Assembly (NCBI GenBank): GCA_039414355.1
Contig: JBCDJN010000153.1
Location: 1-8,837, forward strand
DNA length: 8,837 nt
Origin: JBCCQL01 sp039414355
Lineage (GTDB): Bacteria; Planctomycetota; Planctomycetia; Pirellulales; Lacipirellulaceae
Direction of reading: 5' to 3'
Of this stretch, positions 7,944 through 8,837 are shown in pieces (positions within the stretch are counted from its first letter, which is position 1; each line of letters starts with the position of its first letter). Position numbers and translations under genes: made by a program. Under the pieces are notes generated by a model. The model saw only the letters and a list, made by a program, of their open reading frames with translations, was not told the DNA's origin and searched no databases.

Positions 7944-7949
7944 CCCTCT
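7944..7949 (-). promoter_or_regulatory. Ribosome-binding site of the small basic protein gene
   Basis: AGAGGG on the minus strand, separated by 7 nt from ATG 7936. It decides this start; no other in-frame start is needed. Confidence 0.6.
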
Positions 7950-8010
7950 GATCGTCGGGCTGGTCGCTATCGGGCCGCCCTGGGGCCGCCACGCGTGATT
8001 CGAGCCCCAC

Positions 8011-8039
8011 ATAGTAGCGGCCCCGCCGGGGGCGATCAA
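8011..8039 (-). promoter_or_regulatory. Candidate sigma-70 promoter of the small basic protein gene
   Basis: On the minus strand TTGATC (8039-8034) is followed after exactly 17 bp by TACTAT (8016-8011). Each hexamer has four of six consensus positions and the spacing is ideal, in otherwise GC-rich DNA. Transcription would start near 8003 and give a leader of about 65-70 nt before ATG 7936. Confidence 0.45.
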
Positions 8040-8076
8040 CCGGCGTCGGGCCCGTGACTTACGGAGTCGAACGACC

Positions 8077-8111
8077 AAGGGGATAGCGGGGATGTTGGAG
8101 ATGGGGGAGAT
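8077..8111 (+). repeat. Left 9-mer array of the intergenic element
   Basis: Units read on the plus strand: AAGGGGAT (8077-8084), AGCGGGGAT (8085-8093), GTTGGAGAT (8094-8102), GGGGGAGAT (8103-8111). They share a G-rich middle and a GAT end. Confidence 0.75.
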
Positions 8112-8317
8112 GCTAAGCGGGCGAAGCCATGGGTTGGCTCAGAGCGATAAGCAAACGAGGTGCGATTCGCCAGCGGCATCCTGCCCATTCCGCTAGTCCG
8201 ACCGCAGGCTTCCGACGTTTTGGGGACTCGGGCGTCCGGAGGGGATTGTGAAGGCAGCCTTCTCGTGAAGCACCGCCTGTTACGGCGGTTCCAGAGTGCC
8301 GAGCCTGGGACCAGATT

Positions 8318-8352
8318 ATCCCCCCTATCTCCAACGTCCCCTCAATCCCCTT
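8318..8352 (-). repeat. Right 9-mer array of the intergenic element (inverted copy)
   Basis: Units read on the minus strand from the outer end: AAGGGGAT (8352-8345), TGAGGGGAC (8344-8336), GTTGGAGAT (8335-8327), AGGGGGGAT (8326-8318). Units 1 and 3 are identical to the left arm, unit 2 has three differences and unit 4 two. Confidence 0.75.
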
Positions 8353-8406
8353 TTGAGGGTGGATCTGTCCAGGTTTGTTGGGCCGGGTCTGTTTAGGTTC
8401 AAGTGC

Positions 8407-8837
8407 TCAAGCGTCGGGCCGGCGTTCGCTCTTGAGGCGGGCGAGCGGCTTGAGGACCGCCTTCATCGAACTCGGTCGGTCGGCCGGGTCGGGCTGCAGG
8501 CAGTTCAGGATCACCTGCTCGATGTCGGGATGGACCCACGGCACGTACTGCGAGAGCGGCGGCAGATCGCCCTCGCCGTGGCTCATGGCGGCCAGGCCGT
8601 CGGTGCCGCGGACCCAGGGGAGTTCGAACGAGAAGAGCTCGTACATCGAGGCGCCGTACGAGTAGATGTCCAGCCGATGGTCGGTTGGCTTCCGGCGGAC
8701 GACCTCCGGCGCCATGTAGTTGGGCGTGCCGGTCCGGATGCCCGGCTGCATGAACTTTGGCTCCGCCGGCACGGTGAGGCCGAAGTCGATCAGCTTGAGC
8801 GACGACGCGTCCTTGGCGCAGACGAAGTTCCGCGGGC
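8407..8837 (-). CDS. Ser/Thr protein kinase, Hanks type (partial, N-terminal part off window)
   Basis: The C-terminal 142 residues of a eukaryotic-type kinase domain, which phosphorylates Ser/Thr on partner proteins. The frame enters in the catalytic loop (PRN, the Asn of subdomain VIb) and continues with LKLIDFGLT (DFG, magnesium binding), GIRTGTPNYMAPEVV (the APE motif closing the activation segment), the subdomain IX block HRLDIYSYGASMYELF, and NCLQPDPADRPSSMKAVL (the conserved Arg of subdomain XI). The protein ends about 20 residues after the kinase fold, so there is no C-terminal membrane span or sensor domain. Any such part must be N-terminal and outside the window. All kinase motifs visible are intact, so it is probably active. 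Its catalytic HRD, Lys and glycine loop cannot be checked here. Confidence 0.93.
   Translation of the reverse strand, partial: PRNFVCAKDASSLKLIDFGLTVPAEPKFMQPGIRTGTPNYMAPEVVRRKPTDHRLDIYSYGASMYELFSFELPWVRGTDGLAAMSHGEGDLPPLSQYVPWVHPDIEQVILNCLQPDPADRPSSMKAVLKPLARLKSERRPDA

Larger units (their letters stand above)
8077..8352. mobile_element. MITE-like or structured-RNA element with inverted 9-mer arms
   Basis: Arms of 35 bp (8077-8111 and 8318-8352) match at 30 positions in inverted orientation and enclose 206 bp. Each arm is itself a row of related G-rich 9-mers mostly ending in GAT. The core has several short hairpins: AGCCA/TGGCT at 8125-8139, GAAGG/CCTTC at 8250-8262, and ACCGCC/GGCGGT at 8272-8289. 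No transposase or convincing ORF is present and no target-site duplication is evident (outside left ACGACC, outside right TTGAGG). A non-autonomous mobile element and a structured non-coding RNA are the two readings I favour; the sequence alone does not choose between them. Confidence 0.5.
7937..8406. other. 470-bp intergenic region without a convincing gene
   Basis: The segment lies upstream of the small basic protein gene and downstream of the kinase gene (both minus strand). It holds the promoter and ribosome-binding site of the former (7944-8039), then a 276-bp element with inverted 9-mer arms (8077-8352), then a loose direct repeat (8361-8400). Short open frames exist inside the element on both strands (for example minus 8334-8113 and plus 8160-8396). 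None has a family pattern, a good ribosome-binding site or the codon bias of the neighbours, so I treat the region as non-coding. Confidence 0.6.

Noticed and set aside
8113..8334. Possible 73-codon gene on the minus strand inside the 9-mer element
   Set aside because: The start and first residues lie in the inverted arm, there is no good ribosome-binding site or family pattern, and the segment is rich in hairpins. Treated as non-coding unless homologues show codon constraint.

Overview
The window is GC-rich, densely coding bacterial DNA that most resembles a planctomycete of the Pirellulales type. The grounds are a Hanks-type Ser/Thr kinase, a tiny lysine-rich 'small basic protein' of a kind I associate with planctomycetes, verrucomicrobia and chlamydiae, a sigma-54 activator, an exported HEAT-repeat protein, a long acidic Pro/Ala-rich exported protein, and a 23S-IVS-type four-helix-bundle gene. 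This assignment is by protein style, not by a database search.

Left part (1-4479, all minus strand, transcribed right to left): argH (argininosuccinate lyase) comes first. Its TGA overlaps the ATG of an exported HEAT-repeat protein (ATGA, 4 bp), and that protein contains a degenerate receiver-like domain. Directly after its stop codon lies a 425-bp cassette (414-838): a four-helix-bundle gene between inverted arrays of a degenerate heptamer (consensus GGCTGTT). Only 14 bp beyond the cassette is the first usable start of a sigma-54 AAA+ activator, which runs off the left edge.

Middle (4480-6327): a 276-bp gap separates argH from a divergent small single-span membrane protein. This gene converges on an FxsA-family membrane protein, which lies downstream of a VTT/DedA-type (TVP38/TMEM64) membrane protein on the minus strand.

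Right part (6328-8837): a divergent plus-strand gene encodes an exported protein with two helical ends and a long disordered acidic middle. It converges, across a hairpin, on the small basic protein gene, which ends in eight lysines and an acidic tail and has a plausible sigma-70 promoter. The following 470 bp have no convincing gene but hold a 276-bp element (8077-8352) whose arms are imperfect inverted arrays of 9-mers around a hairpin-rich core. The window ends in the C-terminal half of a Ser/Thr protein kinase.

The most unusual content is the pair of elements (414-838 and 8077-8352). Both have inverted arms built from short degenerate tandem units. One carries a four-helix-bundle gene, the other only a structured, apparently non-coding core. 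Both look like small inserted or replicated units, possibly acting through RNA stems like 23S rRNA intervening sequences. No RNA gene, CRISPR array or transposase is visible.
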